From JBKHYJ01 sp046565505 (lineage in GTDB: Bacteria > Acidobacteriota > Blastocatellia > UBA7656), in the NCBI GenBank assembly GCA_046565505.1, contig JBKHYJ010000043.1, forward strand, positions 70,234-134,233: 64,000 nt of DNA. The letters run 5' to 3'. The position numbers were made by a program, and so were the translations under genes. Position 1 is the stretch's first letter, and every line of letters begins with the position of its first letter. This document shows positions 26,993-35,537 of the stretch, in pieces. A model generated the notes under the pieces. It worked only from the letters and a program-made list of their open reading frames with translations, did no database searches and had not been told where the DNA came from.

Positions 26993-28471
26993 CTAGTGGC
27001 CTATCTTGCCCGACTGCGCCTCGGTCGCCGCCTCGGGCCTGGTGCTGACGACGACCGATTTCGTTTCGGTGTAGTAGTCGAGCGCCTCCGTGCCGTGCTC
27101 CTTGCCGAGGCCGCTCTGCTTGAACCCGCCGAACGGCAGCTCGTCATAGATGATCTGCGCCGAGTTAATCCAGGTGTAGCCCGCCTCTATTCGCTCGGCG
27201 GCGCGCGTGGCCCTGTTCAGGTCGTTAGTCCAGATTGACGAGCCGAGCCCGAAGATGGAGTCGTTAGCTTTCTCTATGGCTTCGTCGAGACTGCCTACGC
27301 GGAAGATGGGCAGGGCGGGGCCGAAGACTTCTTCCGTAGCGACGCGGGAATCCTCCGCCACGTCCGCCAGCAGCGTCGGCGCGTAGAAATGCCCTTTATC
27401 GAAATCGCCGCCGCGCAATCGCTCGCCGCCGGCCAGCACCCGCGCGCCGCGGTCAATCGCGTCCTGTACCTGGGCTTCGACTTCGTCGCGCTGCGTGCGG
27501 CTGTGCAGCGGCCCTACGATTGTCCCTTCCGCGAGCCCGTTCCCGACGCGCAGCTTCTTGACGCGGGCAGCGAGCCGCTCGGTGAAATCGTCGGCTATGG
27601 AGTCGAACAGGTATAGCCTCTTGATCGCGAGGCACGCCTGCCCGCAGTTGAAGAACCGCCCGACGGCCGCCGCCTTCACCGCTTCGTCAACGTCTGCGTC
27701 GTCGCACACTATCATCGGGTCGGAGCCGCCCAGCTCAAGCGTCACGCGCTTAATGCTGCCGGCGGCCGAAGCCATCACGCGGCGGCCGACATCCGTCGAG
27801 CCCGTGAAACCGATCTTTCTCACCTTGGGATTCGTCACGATCTCTTCGCCGACGACCGAGCCTTGACCCGTCACCATGTTCAGCACGCCCTTCGGCAGTC
27901 CGGCTTCGAGGAAGAGGCCGACGGCCCGCAGGTCGGTCAGCGGGGTGGTCTCCGCCGGCTTGATGACCATAGTGTTCCCCGCCAGCAGCGCCGGGCCGAT
28001 CTTGTTACCCATAAGCGACAGGGGGAAGTTCCAGGGCACTATCGCGCCGACCACGCCGAGGGGCCGCCTGATAATCAGCCCATACTTCCCTTCGTCGATC
28101 TGCGGGATGTAGCCGCCGCGGATGTTCTTCCCGAGCCCCGCGTAATACTCGATGGTGTGCGCGAAGCGACGTATCTCAAGCACGGCTTCGCGGATGGGCT
28201 TGCCTTGCTCCTTCGTGAGCAGAGTGGCAAGCTCCTTCTCGTGCGCGCGGAAGAGCTCGACCGAGCGCCGCAAGACGTCCGCGCGTTTCGCCTGCGGCCA
28301 CTCGCCCCAGGTGGCGAAAGCCTCCTGCGCCGCGTCAATTGCCTCGCGCGCGTCGTCCGCCGTGCCGCGCGGAGCCGTGTCAACTGCTTCACCCGTGGCC
28401 GGGTTCATCACTTCGATGAAATCGCCGCTGCGCGAGCCCACCCATTCTCCGCCTATCAACATTTGCGCCAT
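26993..28471 (-). CDS. NAD(P)-dependent aldehyde dehydrogenase
   Basis: The 492-residue ALDH-superfamily enzyme has oxyanion Asn148 (PWNFP), general-base Glu246 (TLELGGSDP) and nucleophile Cys280 (NCGQACLAIKRL). The cofactor-binding GFTGSTDVGRRV is present. It oxidises an aldehyde, probably a semialdehyde or CoA-pathway intermediate, to the acid. It is the first of two ALDHs in this unit, and both carry the same AC/LAIKRL variant after the nucleophile. The exact substrate is not readable. Confidence 0.9.
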   Translation of the reverse strand: MAQMLIGGEWVGSRSGDFIEVMNPATGEAVDTAPRGTADDAREAIDAAQEAFATWGEWPQAKRADVLRRSVELFRAHEKELATLLTKEQGKPIREAVLEIRRFAHTIEYYAGLGKNIRGGYIPQIDEGKYGLIIRRPLGVVGAIVPWNFPLSLMGNKIGPALLAGNTMVIKPAETTPLTDLRAVGLFLEAGLPKGVLNMVTGQGSVVGEEIVTNPKVRKIGFTGSTDVGRRVMASAAGSIKRVTLELGGSDPMIVCDDADVDEAVKAAAVGRFFNCGQACLAIKRLYLFDSIADDFTERLAARVKKLRVGNGLAEGTIVGPLHSRTQRDEVEAQVQDAIDRGARVLAGGERLRGGDFDKGHFYAPTLLADVAEDSRVATEEVFGPALPIFRVGSLDEAIEKANDSIFGLGSSIWTNDLNRATRAAERIEAGYTWINSAQIIYDELPFGGFKQSGLGKEHGTEALDYYTETKSVVVSTRPEAATEAQSGKIGH

Positions 28472-28533
28472 GATCTATCTCCGCTGGTATAAGATTGGTC
28501 GTGAGTGACCCTCATAGAGAAACTCTTCACACG

Positions 28534-29106
28534 TCACAAGTTCGTCGGGATTCGCTCGAACAACGCGGCGACCGGGCAATCGAAGCCCGGCAACAGGGGC
28601 GAATTCAACGTGTCGGGGCTAAAAAGCGTTGCGAAGAGACGAAGCCGCGCCTGTTCGCGCCTGTAGACTTCGACCTGGCGGGCGCGCCAGTCTACTATCC
28701 AGTACTCGCCGACCCCGCGCTGAGAGTAGAGCTTGAGCTTCGCCTCGCGGTCGCGCCGCTCGTTCGTGCCGCCCGGCGGGAGGACTTCGACGACAAGCTC
28801 CGGCGCGGAGTGAAGCTTCCCATCCGGTTCGAGCGCGGTCGCCAGCCGAGAATTGCTGATCCAAACAACGTCGGGCGCCACGTCGTCGTCTTCGGCGAAG
28901 ATGATTCCCGGGGCGAAATTGACTTGCCCCTGACCTGTTTGCCGATTCCAAAGCTGAAGCTGAAAAGAAATATTGAAGCATGTCACCTGGTGATACCAGT
29001 GAGGTTGTTTGGACCTGTGCAATTCTCCGTCAACTATTTCGTACCGCTTACCGTCATCAGGCAGCGATTCGAGGTCGGCAGAAGTCCATCGCAGCGACGC
29101 GGGCAT
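28534..29106 (-). CDS. Uma2-family (DUF820) PD-(D/E)xK-fold protein
   Basis: The 190-residue protein has the Uma2 layout: WTSADLESLPDDGKRYEIVDGELH at the N-terminus, DDDVAPDVVWIS in the middle, then PELVVEVLPPG with the nuclease-like E-x-V, and KLKLYSQRGVGEYWIVD, the family signature. Uma2 proteins are putative restriction-type nucleases common in cyanobacteria and other environmental bacteria; their biological role is not settled. It sits inside the CoA-degradation unit with about 60-110 bp gaps on each side, and is probably an insertion relative to the pathway. Confidence 0.85.
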   Translation of the reverse strand: MPASLRWTSADLESLPDDGKRYEIVDGELHRSKQPHWYHQVTCFNISFQLQLWNRQTGQGQVNFAPGIIFAEDDDVAPDVVWISNSRLATALEPDGKLHSAPELVVEVLPPGGTNERRDREAKLKLYSQRGVGEYWIVDWRARQVEVYRREQARLRLFATLFSPDTLNSPLLPGFDCPVAALFERIPTNL

Positions 29107-29213
29107 CTCTTACTCCTTAGTTGTTGCTTCGACGAAGCGGTCCTCGCGATGACGGGAGAGTTAGCGCCTCTCTCCCGCCACATTCACCTGCTCACTACTG
29201 AGCGCCGGGCGGG

Positions 29214-30659
29214 CTAGCGCGTGATGACGACGCCCTTGGGCTCAAGGTAGTAGTCGAGCGCCTCCGGCCCATGCTCGCGGCCGAACCCGCTCGCCTTCAC
29301 CCCGCCGAACGGCAGCTCGTCGTATCCGTAATGCAGCGAGTTCACCCAAACGTTCCCGGCCTGTATGCGGTCAATAGCGTTCTCGATGTTGTCGAGGTTT
29401 TTAGTCCATATGGACGACCCCAGCCCATAAATAGAGTTGTTGGCCTTCTCTATGGCTTCGTCCAGGCTGGCGACGCGGAAGACCGGGAGCAGCGGCCCGA
29501 ACGTCTCTTCCTGAACGGCCCTGGAATCTTCGGGCACGTCGGCCAGGATCGTCGGCAGGTAGTAATTGCCTTTCCCGTACTGCTCGCCTTCCGGGCGCGC
29601 GCCGCCCAGAAGGACGCGCGCGCCGCGGTCAATCGCGTCTTTGACCTGGGACTCTATCTCGTCGCGCTGCGCGGCCGTGTGAAGCGGCCCCATGCGAATC
29701 TTGGGCTTGTCGGCCCTCGTCATGCCATCGCCAACCTCGTAGCGCGATACCTTGCTCACGAGCCCATCAACGAACTCGTCATAGACTTTGTCGAAGACGT
29801 AAAGTCGTTTGACCGCCAGGCACGCCTGGCCCGCATTCCAGAACCTGCCCACCATCGCCCCGGTGATCGCCTTCTGAATGTCCGCGTCTTCGCAAACGAT
29901 CATCGGGTCTGAGCCGCCCAGCTCGAGCGTCACACGTTTGAAATCCCCGCATGCGACCGAGGCGACGTGCTTGCCGGTCCCCGACTCGCCCGTGAAGGCG
30001 ATGCGGCGCACTTTCGGGTTTACGAGCAACTCTTCGCCCACCACGCTGCCCGGCCCCGTGACGACGTTCAGGACCCCTTTCGGCAGCCCGGCCTGATTCA
30101 TCAGCTCGATGATGCGGATCGTCGTCAGCGGTGTGGTCGAAGCAGGCTTCACGACGACCGTGTTCCCGGCCGCGAGCGCGGGCCCGACCTTCGTCCCCAT
30201 CAGCGTGAGGGGGAAATTCCACGGCACTATCGCTCCGCACACCCCGAGTGGCTTGCGAATGACCATGCCGTAGGCGTTCTTGGCGGGCAGGGGCACTTGC
30301 GACCCGCGCACTTTTGACGCGAGGCCGGCGTAAAAATCTATGCCGTGATGGAAGTGCTCAAGCTCGCCGCTCGCCTCCTGAAATGGCTTGCCCTGCTCGC
30401 GAGTCAGCAACTCGGCCAGGGCTTTGCGCTCACCCTCGACGGCCTCCGCCGCTTTGAATAAAAGCTTCGCGCGCTCCTCGGCGGAGGTGTGGGACCACTC
30501 GTCGAACGCGGCTTCGGCCGCGTCAATCGCCCTGCGCGCGTCCTCGGCGTTCCCCTTCGGCGCAGTGTCTACCACTTCCCCATTCGCGGGGTTGCGCACC
30601 TCGTAAGTCTCGCCGCTAATCGAATCAACGGATTCTCCCGCAACAAACATCTTAGCCAT
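29214..30659 (-). CDS. NAD(P)-dependent aldehyde dehydrogenase
   Basis: The 481-residue ALDH shows Asn148 (PWNFP), Glu246 (TLELGGSDP), Cys280 (NAGQACLAVKRL) and AFTGESGTGKHV. It is close enough to the other ALDH of this unit to suggest a shared ancestor within the cluster. I place the start at 30659, since AGGAGG lies just upstream. The frame extends to 30818 but the extra 53 residues are basic, low-complexity and unlike any ALDH. It probably works on a pathway aldehyde. Confidence 0.9.
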   Translation of the reverse strand: MAKMFVAGESVDSISGETYEVRNPANGEVVDTAPKGNAEDARRAIDAAEAAFDEWSHTSAEERAKLLFKAAEAVEGERKALAELLTREQGKPFQEASGELEHFHHGIDFYAGLASKVRGSQVPLPAKNAYGMVIRKPLGVCGAIVPWNFPLTLMGTKVGPALAAGNTVVVKPASTTPLTTIRIIELMNQAGLPKGVLNVVTGPGSVVGEELLVNPKVRRIAFTGESGTGKHVASVACGDFKRVTLELGGSDPMIVCEDADIQKAITGAMVGRFWNAGQACLAVKRLYVFDKVYDEFVDGLVSKVSRYEVGDGMTRADKPKIRMGPLHTAAQRDEIESQVKDAIDRGARVLLGGARPEGEQYGKGNYYLPTILADVPEDSRAVQEETFGPLLPVFRVASLDEAIEKANNSIYGLGSSIWTKNLDNIENAIDRIQAGNVWVNSLHYGYDELPFGGVKASGFGREHGPEALDYYLEPKGVVITR

Positions 30660-30750
30660 CAATATTCCTCCTGGAATTGGGCCCGCGGCCGCCGGGCCCG
30701 TGCGAAGGTGACGACCCGCAGGACGCCGCGCACGGCCGCCGGGCCCGCAC

Positions 30751-31554
30751 TTACTTCCCTTTAAACTGTGCCTGCCGCTTCTTCGCGTAGGCGTCGAGCC
30801 CTTCCTGGGCGTCTTCACTTTCGAATAGCTGTTGTAACAACTCCCTTTCGAGCGCGAGCGCTTCGGCCTGCGGCAATTCTAACCCCGTCTGCACCGACCG
30901 CTTGATGAGGCCGACGGCCTTGCTCGCCTTGGCCGGGGCGACGAACTGGCGGGCGTACTCGACCACATGCTCGGAGAAGCCCTCCTCCTCGAAGACATGG
31001 TTGACCAAGCCGATCTGGTGCGCCTCCTCGACGGAGATGGTGCGCCCCGTCGTGAGCAGCTCCATCGCCTTCCCTTTGCCTATTATTCGCGGCAGCCGCT
31101 GCGTCCCGCCCATCCCTGGCAGCAGCCCGAGGTTGATCTCCGGGAGCCCGAGCATCCCCGGCCCGCGTTTCGCCACGCGAACGTCGCAGGCGAGTGCTAT
31201 CTCGAGGCCGCCGCCGACCGCGTGCCCGTTTATCGCCGCGATCACCAGCTTCGCAGTGTTCTCAAGCCGCATGAGCGTTTCGTTGCCATGCAGGCTGAAG
31301 AAGTAGCGGAACTGCGGCGTCGCCGACAGGAGCATCTTAATGTTCGCCCCCGCGCAGAAGAACTTGTCGCCCGCGCCGCGAATCACTATGACGTGCACCT
31401 CTTCGTCTAGCCTCGCTTCGAGTATCGCGTCGTCCAGGTCGCGCATCATCTCGTACGTGTAGGTGTTCGCGGGCGGGTCGTGAAGCTCGACGACCGCGAT
31501 GCCGTCTTCGACGCTGTAGTTGACCAGCCGGTTCTCCATCGCCTCTCTAGTCAT
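30751..31554 (-). CDS. Enoyl-CoA hydratase/isomerase (crotonase family)
   Basis: The 267-residue crotonase keeps both Glu positions: GGGLEIALACDVRVA and GLPEINLGLLPGMGGTQRL. The oxyanion motif is FFCAGANIKML. An AGGAG site lies six bases before ATG 31554, which fixes the start. Second gene of the leftward unit, 64 bp after the TetR regulator. Confidence 0.9.
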   Translation of the reverse strand: MTREAMENRLVNYSVEDGIAVVELHDPPANTYTYEMMRDLDDAILEARLDEEVHVIVIRGAGDKFFCAGANIKMLLSATPQFRYFFSLHGNETLMRLENTAKLVIAAINGHAVGGGLEIALACDVRVAKRGPGMLGLPEINLGLLPGMGGTQRLPRIIGKGKAMELLTTGRTISVEEAHQIGLVNHVFEEEGFSEHVVEYARQFVAPAKASKAVGLIKRSVQTGLELPQAEALALERELLQQLFESEDAQEGLDAYAKKRQAQFKGK

Positions 31555-31618
31555 AGTCTTCTCCTATGTCATTGCCGCTTGTCGCCGCCCGTCCAGAATC
31601 GCCGGCAATGTTTGTCCG

Positions 31619-32287
31619 TCATTGCTGCCAGATAGACACGGTGCGGTCGAGGTGGGATTCGCGCCCCGTTTCGAGCCGCCCGTCCTCCAGGCACTTGTCG
31701 CCGAGAAACCCCGACAGAAATATCCGCGTGATGTTCCGCGACAGCCCGGCCACGTCCACGTCCTTGCGCGGGTTATACCAGTTGTAAATCCAGTTCATCA
31801 TGCCGAAGAGCGAGAACGTGGCGACCCGTATGTCAACCCCTTGCACCCCCTGCTTGCGCGCGATCTCTTCGAGCAGCCCCATCGCGAGGTCAACGTATTG
31901 TCGCTTCTTCGAGTTCACCCTCTTGAGGAAGTCCCCCCCGATCGAGTTCGCTTCGTGAGAGAGCACCTTCATCTCGTTCATGTTGTTGACGAAGTAATTG
32001 AGGTGATTCTCGATCAGCAACTTCAAACGGTGGACCGGGTCTTCGACGCCCGCCAGCAGCCTCCGGCAGTCGTCTATCACTGTGCTGAAGCAATAATCCT
32101 GTATGAGGAACAGAAGCTCGTCCTTGCTTTTAAAGTAGTAGTATAGCCCCGAAAGGCTCATCTTTGTAGCGCGCGCGATGTCGCGGATGCTTGTGGAGTG
32201 ATAGCCCTTCTCGGCGAAGATCGCGGCTGAGGTCTTCAGCACATGGACTAACTTCTGATCATACTTTGACTGCGATTCACCAGGCAT
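31619..32287 (-). CDS. TetR-family regulator of the CoA-degradation unit
   Basis: The 222-residue protein has an N-terminal TetR DNA-binding domain, AAIFAEKGYHSTSIRDIARATKMSLSGLYYYFKSKDELL, at about residues 21-60. The C-terminal ligand domain contains TRIFLSGFLGD, similar to acyl-CoA-responsive FadR/PaaR-like repressors. It is the first gene of the unit that reads left to 23384. A perfect palindrome lies 25 bases upstream of its start (32312-32327). It most likely represses itself and the downstream genes, and releases on binding a CoA ester; this is inferred. Confidence 0.88.
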   Translation of the reverse strand: MPGESQSKYDQKLVHVLKTSAAIFAEKGYHSTSIRDIARATKMSLSGLYYYFKSKDELLFLIQDYCFSTVIDDCRRLLAGVEDPVHRLKLLIENHLNYFVNNMNEMKVLSHEANSIGGDFLKRVNSKKRQYVDLAMGLLEEIARKQGVQGVDIRVATFSLFGMMNWIYNWYNPRKDVDVAGLSRNITRIFLSGFLGDKCLEDGRLETGRESHLDRTVSIWQQ

Positions 32288-32311
32288 AATCTACAGGCTC
32301 GAAAGCGGTCT

Positions 32312-32327
32312 TCGAACAAGTGTTCGA
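32312..32327. promoter_or_regulatory. TetR operator-like palindrome
   Basis: TCGAACA AG TGTTCGA is a perfect 7-2-7 inverted repeat. It lies 25 bases upstream of the TetR start codon, the expected place for autoregulation. I see no second copy in the other gaps of the unit, consistent with one promoter driving the whole set. Confidence 0.65.
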
Positions 32328-33490
32328 TGATAGAGTCCGGCGACGCCATCAGTCAAGGCGGGCCCGCGGGGGTGGCCCACGACCGGGTTGAGTGGGTCAA
32401 CTACTTCACCGGACGGCGGGTCAAGGCGTTGCCTAAGAGTCGCGTCTATGACGATCAGAAGCACCCGCAGCCGACGCTGATAACAGATGCCGTCAGAGTC
32501 CTTGAGTCAAACGGATGCTTTCTCAACCAGCAGGCTGTTGAACATCATGTGGCGCGCGTCAGGGATGCTAGAGATCAAGCAATCAAGGAGTACAAGCCAG
32601 AGGATAAAGGATACAAGAGAGCGGTCGGGCGTTACATCAACGACCACTTCTGCTTCAGAGCAGTCAATCAGCGCAGGCCCGTTCCCACGAACGCGCCGGG
32701 GGTCTATAAATTCACCCCGGCTTACTCGGTGGTCAAAACTGGCAGACTCAAGCAGCCGTGGGGTGGTTTGCAGTCATGTTCGCGTCCTATGAAGCATGCA
32801 GCCTACTCAGGCATACCGGGGCTGCGGAACTACGATCTGAAGGGGAGTCAACTCGCGGTGGTGGCCAAAGAACTCCGCGATGCTAACTTTAACCCTGAAT
32901 GGTTAGTGGCATATCTCAACACATCTGAAGGCAAGCGGGTTTACGCCAAGCTTGCGGGGATGGACGTTGAGTGCTGGAAGAGGTGCTTGCTCGCTCTTGT
33001 AATGGGAGCGCCGCTGCCAAGCACGCCGAGTCCATTTATAGCGGAAAGAAGCGCCATTCTTGAACAGATACTTGAAAGGGCGGAAAGCGATCTTGAACGA
33101 GCAGAAACGATGCGAGAGGGCTTTGCTCAGGCGGTCGCACCACTCGTTCAAGAGCTAAATCGCTGGCACAGGTATCTCATAAGGGAATATATCGAGAAGA
33201 ACCAGCGACGAAGCAGGAAAGGGGCGTATGTCGAAAACCGAGCGGGCATGCGCCTCTATCTCGATGAACTCAACTTCAAAGGAAATGGCCGAAGTGCGAA
33301 GACCCATTTGGCCGCTTTCCTATTGCAAGGGCAAGAGGCGGCGTTCATTCATGCGCTGACTGTACTCGGCCCCGAATACAGTTTCAAGCCGATCAGCAAC
33401 GAGCATGACGGGCTGGTCGTGATCGGTGAGATACCAGAATCGGCAGTGAAGAAAGCGGCGAGTCGCTCGGCTTCGAGAACGCGGAGTTAG
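32327..33490 (+). CDS. Divergent family-A DNA polymerase-like protein, possibly 5'-truncated
   Basis: The 387-residue protein shows the three palm motifs of PolA/T7-like polymerases in the right order. LRNYDLKGSQLAVVAKEL (about 167-184) aligns with motif A (DYSQIELRVLA). DVECWKRCLLALVMGAP (about 214-230) aligns with motif B (R-x3-K-x6-YG). The region near 332-372 includes FLLQGQEAAFIHAL, resembling IQGTAADIIKLA, and NEHDGLVV, resembling motif C (HDEL). There is no exonuclease domain, and only about 165 residues precede motif A. The ATG lies at the edge of the TetR palindrome with no ribosome-binding site, so the N-terminus may be lost. Family assignment is by eye. Confidence 0.5.
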   Translation: MIESGDAISQGGPAGVAHDRVEWVNYFTGRRVKALPKSRVYDDQKHPQPTLITDAVRVLESNGCFLNQQAVEHHVARVRDARDQAIKEYKPEDKGYKRAVGRYINDHFCFRAVNQRRPVPTNAPGVYKFTPAYSVVKTGRLKQPWGGLQSCSRPMKHAAYSGIPGLRNYDLKGSQLAVVAKELRDANFNPEWLVAYLNTSEGKRVYAKLAGMDVECWKRCLLALVMGAPLPSTPSPFIAERSAILEQILERAESDLERAETMREGFAQAVAPLVQELNRWHRYLIREYIEKNQRRSRKGAYVENRAGMRLYLDELNFKGNGRSAKTHLAAFLLQGQEAAFIHALTVLGPEYSFKPISNEHDGLVVIGEIPESAVKKAASRSASRTRS

Positions 33491-33548
33491 TCGAGAAGGC
33501 TTTCATCTAAGCCGCCTTCTGCAACTGCGCTTATGGAGAATCATTAAG

Positions 33549-33932
33549 ATGAACAATGAATTTGATCTGAGCAAGAACCATATCTCATCAGCGGTGATCG
33601 AAGACATCGCCACAGAGGTTGCGGCTATTCTTTCCCAACGAGTAACGGCGCAGGACTTGTTGAAACTGTGCCAAGTTGTGCTTCTTGATGTCGAAGAAGC
33701 CGCGAGATTGTTGCGGGTGAAGCCAAAGACTATCTCGACTTGGATTTCTCAAGGGAAAATCCCCGCGCGCTACGCTGGCGGCAGACCACTATTCCTTTTG
33801 GCCGAACTCTTGAATTGGACGCTGCCGGAAAACGATCAGTATACTGGCCATAGACTATCGGTGGTGGTAAGTAGTAAAATTGCCGCAGATCGGCTGACTG
33901 TAAATCGGGAAAGGAGATTTCCCGATGGTTAA
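33549..33932 (+). CDS. Excisionase/helix-turn-helix (HTH_17-like) protein
   Basis: The 127-residue protein contains LLDVEEAARLLRVKPKTISTWISQGKIPA followed by GGRPLFLLAELLNW, the winged-helix arrangement of Xis/MerR-like DNA-binding domains (about residues 46-95). Its 3' end overlaps the integrase start by 8 nt, a typical xis-int layout. It is likely a recombination directionality factor of the older element. Confidence 0.75.
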   Translation: MNNEFDLSKNHISSAVIEDIATEVAAILSQRVTAQDLLKLCQVVLLDVEEAARLLRVKPKTISTWISQGKIPARYAGGRPLFLLAELLNWTLPENDQYTGHRLSVVVSSKIAADRLTVNRERRFPDG

Positions 33933-35036
33933 GCAAAGGCAGTGTGAGAGGTGTAGGAAGTCTTGTAAGCATGGTGGTACATGGTATTACGTTTTCTGCA
34001 TTCGCGGTGTGCGCTACAAAAAGGCCATCCCCGAAGCGCGGAACAAATATCAGGCCCAAGCAGCAGAGGCTAGAGCTAGGGACGACGTATTCAGGGGTCG
34101 CTATGGTGACGAACAGAGTGATGTCACTCTGAAGGAGTTTGTAGAGAAGGTCTATCTATCAGGGTCGAAGGATAACAAGCGATCATGGAAGAATGACGTT
34201 TCAAGGTCGAAACCGATAGTGGCCTACTTCAAAAACAAAATGATGCGCGAGATCACACAGTTCAACGTTGAGCAATTCAAGAAGGAACGGCGCAATATAC
34301 TCAAGAAGGGCGCTAAAAGACGCGCGCCCGCGTCAGTTGACCGTGAACTCCAACTGCTCTCGCGTATCTTTAGCCTTGCAATTGAGCGTGGCGAACTTCG
34401 AGACAATCCTTGCAAGGGCGTGAAACTTCTAGCGATGAATAATCAAATCATCCGCTATCTGACGCCGGAGCAAGAAGAGAAACTGATGTTAGTTCTTCGC
34501 GGTCGCCGCGCACACTTGCGAGACATTCTGCTCATCAACCTTCACACGGGGATGAGGCGAACCGAAATTCTGACGTTGCACAAAGGGCAGATTGATTTCT
34601 TGCGAGACTCTATCGAGCTGACAAGAACTAAATCAGGCAAGTCGCGCAGTGTCCCAATCCACTCAGGGATCAAGCCCTTATTGCAAAGGTTGTGCGAGCA
34701 GGCGGGGGCGTCAGGCTACTTGTTCGAGAATCCGAAAACGGGGAAACCCATTGCGGACATCAAGACGGCTTGGCGCTCGGCCCTGAAAGATGCTGGTATC
34801 CCCACATCCCTTTTCATTGTGCGGGGCGGCATACGTTCGGGACTAGGGCCATTGACGGCGGCGCTCCGTTGAGCGCGGTTAAAGAAGTCATGGGGCATTC
34901 AGACATCCGCACAACTATGCGGTATGTCCATGCGACAGATGAAGACAAACGTCGTGCAGTTGAAGCAGCGATCAGTGCTAGTGTAAAATCAAGTTCTGTC
35001 CCAAATTTGCCCCACGCAGGTGGGCAGACGGCGTGA
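33925..35036 (+). pseudogene. Tyrosine integrase, frameshifted near the catalytic HxxR
   Basis: The first frame (33925-34872) carries the SAM-like core-binding region, HTGMRRTEIL with the first catalytic Arg, and DSIELTRTKSGKSRSVPI. The sequence then slips near 34790-34830. The C-terminal part continues in the +2 frame as GRHTFGTRAIDGGAPL, VMGHSDIRTTMRYVHAT with the catalytic His and Tyr, up to 35036. At the join the expected HDLRH reads HCAGRH, so the HxxR box is also damaged. The start overlaps the Xis-like gene and has GGAG before it. It ends 33 bases before the tRNA. Loss of function is likely. Confidence 0.85.
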
Positions 35037-35069
35037 AGCCTTCTTGCAATTGCGGGTAGAACAGGACAT

Positions 35070-35143
35070 GGCGGCGTAGCTCAGGTGGTTAGAGCGTGGG
35101 ATTCATAACCCCAAGGTCAGTGGTTCAAGTCCACTCGCCGCTA
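35070..35143 (+). tRNA. tRNA-Met (CAU)
   Basis: Cloverleaf: acceptor GGCGGCG pairs with CGCCGCU (one G-U), D-arm GCTC/GAGC, anticodon loop TTCATAA with CAT at 35104-35106, T-arm AGTGG/CCACT with loop TTCAAGT. The anticodon stem has one A-C mismatch at its loop-proximal pair. No CCA is encoded. Elongator Met is most likely; the initiator lacks the usual signs. The 3' half is the integration site of the 25-kb element. Confidence 0.92.
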
Positions 35144-35156
35144 CTAATTAAATCAA
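35099..35156. repeat. Left attachment repeat (attL) overlapping tRNA-Met
   Basis: 58 bases from the anticodon stem through the tRNA 3' end and the following CTAATTAAATCAA. It is identical to 60085-60142. Keeping the tRNA whole after insertion is the standard result for tyrosine integrases. Confidence 0.92.
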
Positions 35157-35158
35157 TA

Positions 35159-35189
35159 AATTAAGGCCACCATAAAGGTGGCCTTAATT
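35159..35189 (+). terminator. Hairpin after tRNA-Met
   Basis: AATTAAGGCCACC at 35159-35171 pairs perfectly with GGTGGCCTTAATT at 35177-35189 across a 5-base loop. It follows the tRNA by 15 bases and probably ends its transcript. Confidence 0.75.
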
Positions 35190-35194
35190 GTAAG

Positions 35195-35217
35195 TCCCCA
35201 CATTGGCTCCCACATTG
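35195..35217. repeat. Paired integrase arm-type repeats, left end
   Basis: TCCCCACATTG and CTCCCACATTG occur as a direct pair 12 bases apart, just inside attL. A similar pair (ACCCCACATA/ACCCCACATT, 11 bases apart) lies at 59952-59972 beside the integrase. Placement at both ends suggests arm-type binding sites; this is inference from position and repetition. Confidence 0.55.
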
Positions 35218-35340
35218 AGTATGAACATAAGCGAATGTTAGGGTGTTTATAGACCAAGCATAACTGCTTATCCCAACTTAATTGCTGTCTCTTACTCCAA
35301 AGACCGATTCGGTATCTGTGCAGTAGTTGAGGAATAAACT

Positions 35341-35460
35341 ATGCGAGTATTTACCTCAGGCTTGGCCGAACTCCAGCACAAGTTGCTAACTAACGATTTG
35401 TTCGAGCAGCTACGCCTCGAATCGGGGCTGATACGTGAGAGCGACGGGCAGATTAAATGA
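35341..35460 (+). CDS. Possible 39-residue ORF followed by an inverted repeat
   Basis: ATG at 35341 has GAGGA seven bases upstream and encodes 39 residues (MRVFTSGLAELQHKLL onwards), with no recognised family. Right after its stop, AATCGTCAAATT (35460-35471) and AATTTGACGATT (35485-35496) form a perfect 12-bp inverted repeat with a 13-base loop. This could terminate this ORF or the convergent five-gene operon ending at 35538. Confidence 0.3.
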   Translation: MRVFTSGLAELQHKLLTNDLFEQLRLESGLIRESDGQIK

Positions 35461-35537
35461 ATCGTCAAATTGCGCAGCATACGTAATTTGACGATTCAAG
35501 CCAATACTGAAGCGTGGAAGATTGAATGGTTCGCTGT

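Larger units (their letters stand above)
32327..35069 (+). mobile_element. Remnant of an older integrative element next to tRNA-Met
   Basis: Three same-strand genes lie between the TetR palindrome and the tRNA: a polymerase-like ORF, an excisionase-like HTH protein and a frameshifted tyrosine integrase. GC is visibly lower than in the degradation unit. The left boundary cannot be defined; I see no partner att copy near 32.3 kb. The disrupted integrase argues that it can no longer move by itself. Confidence 0.55.
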
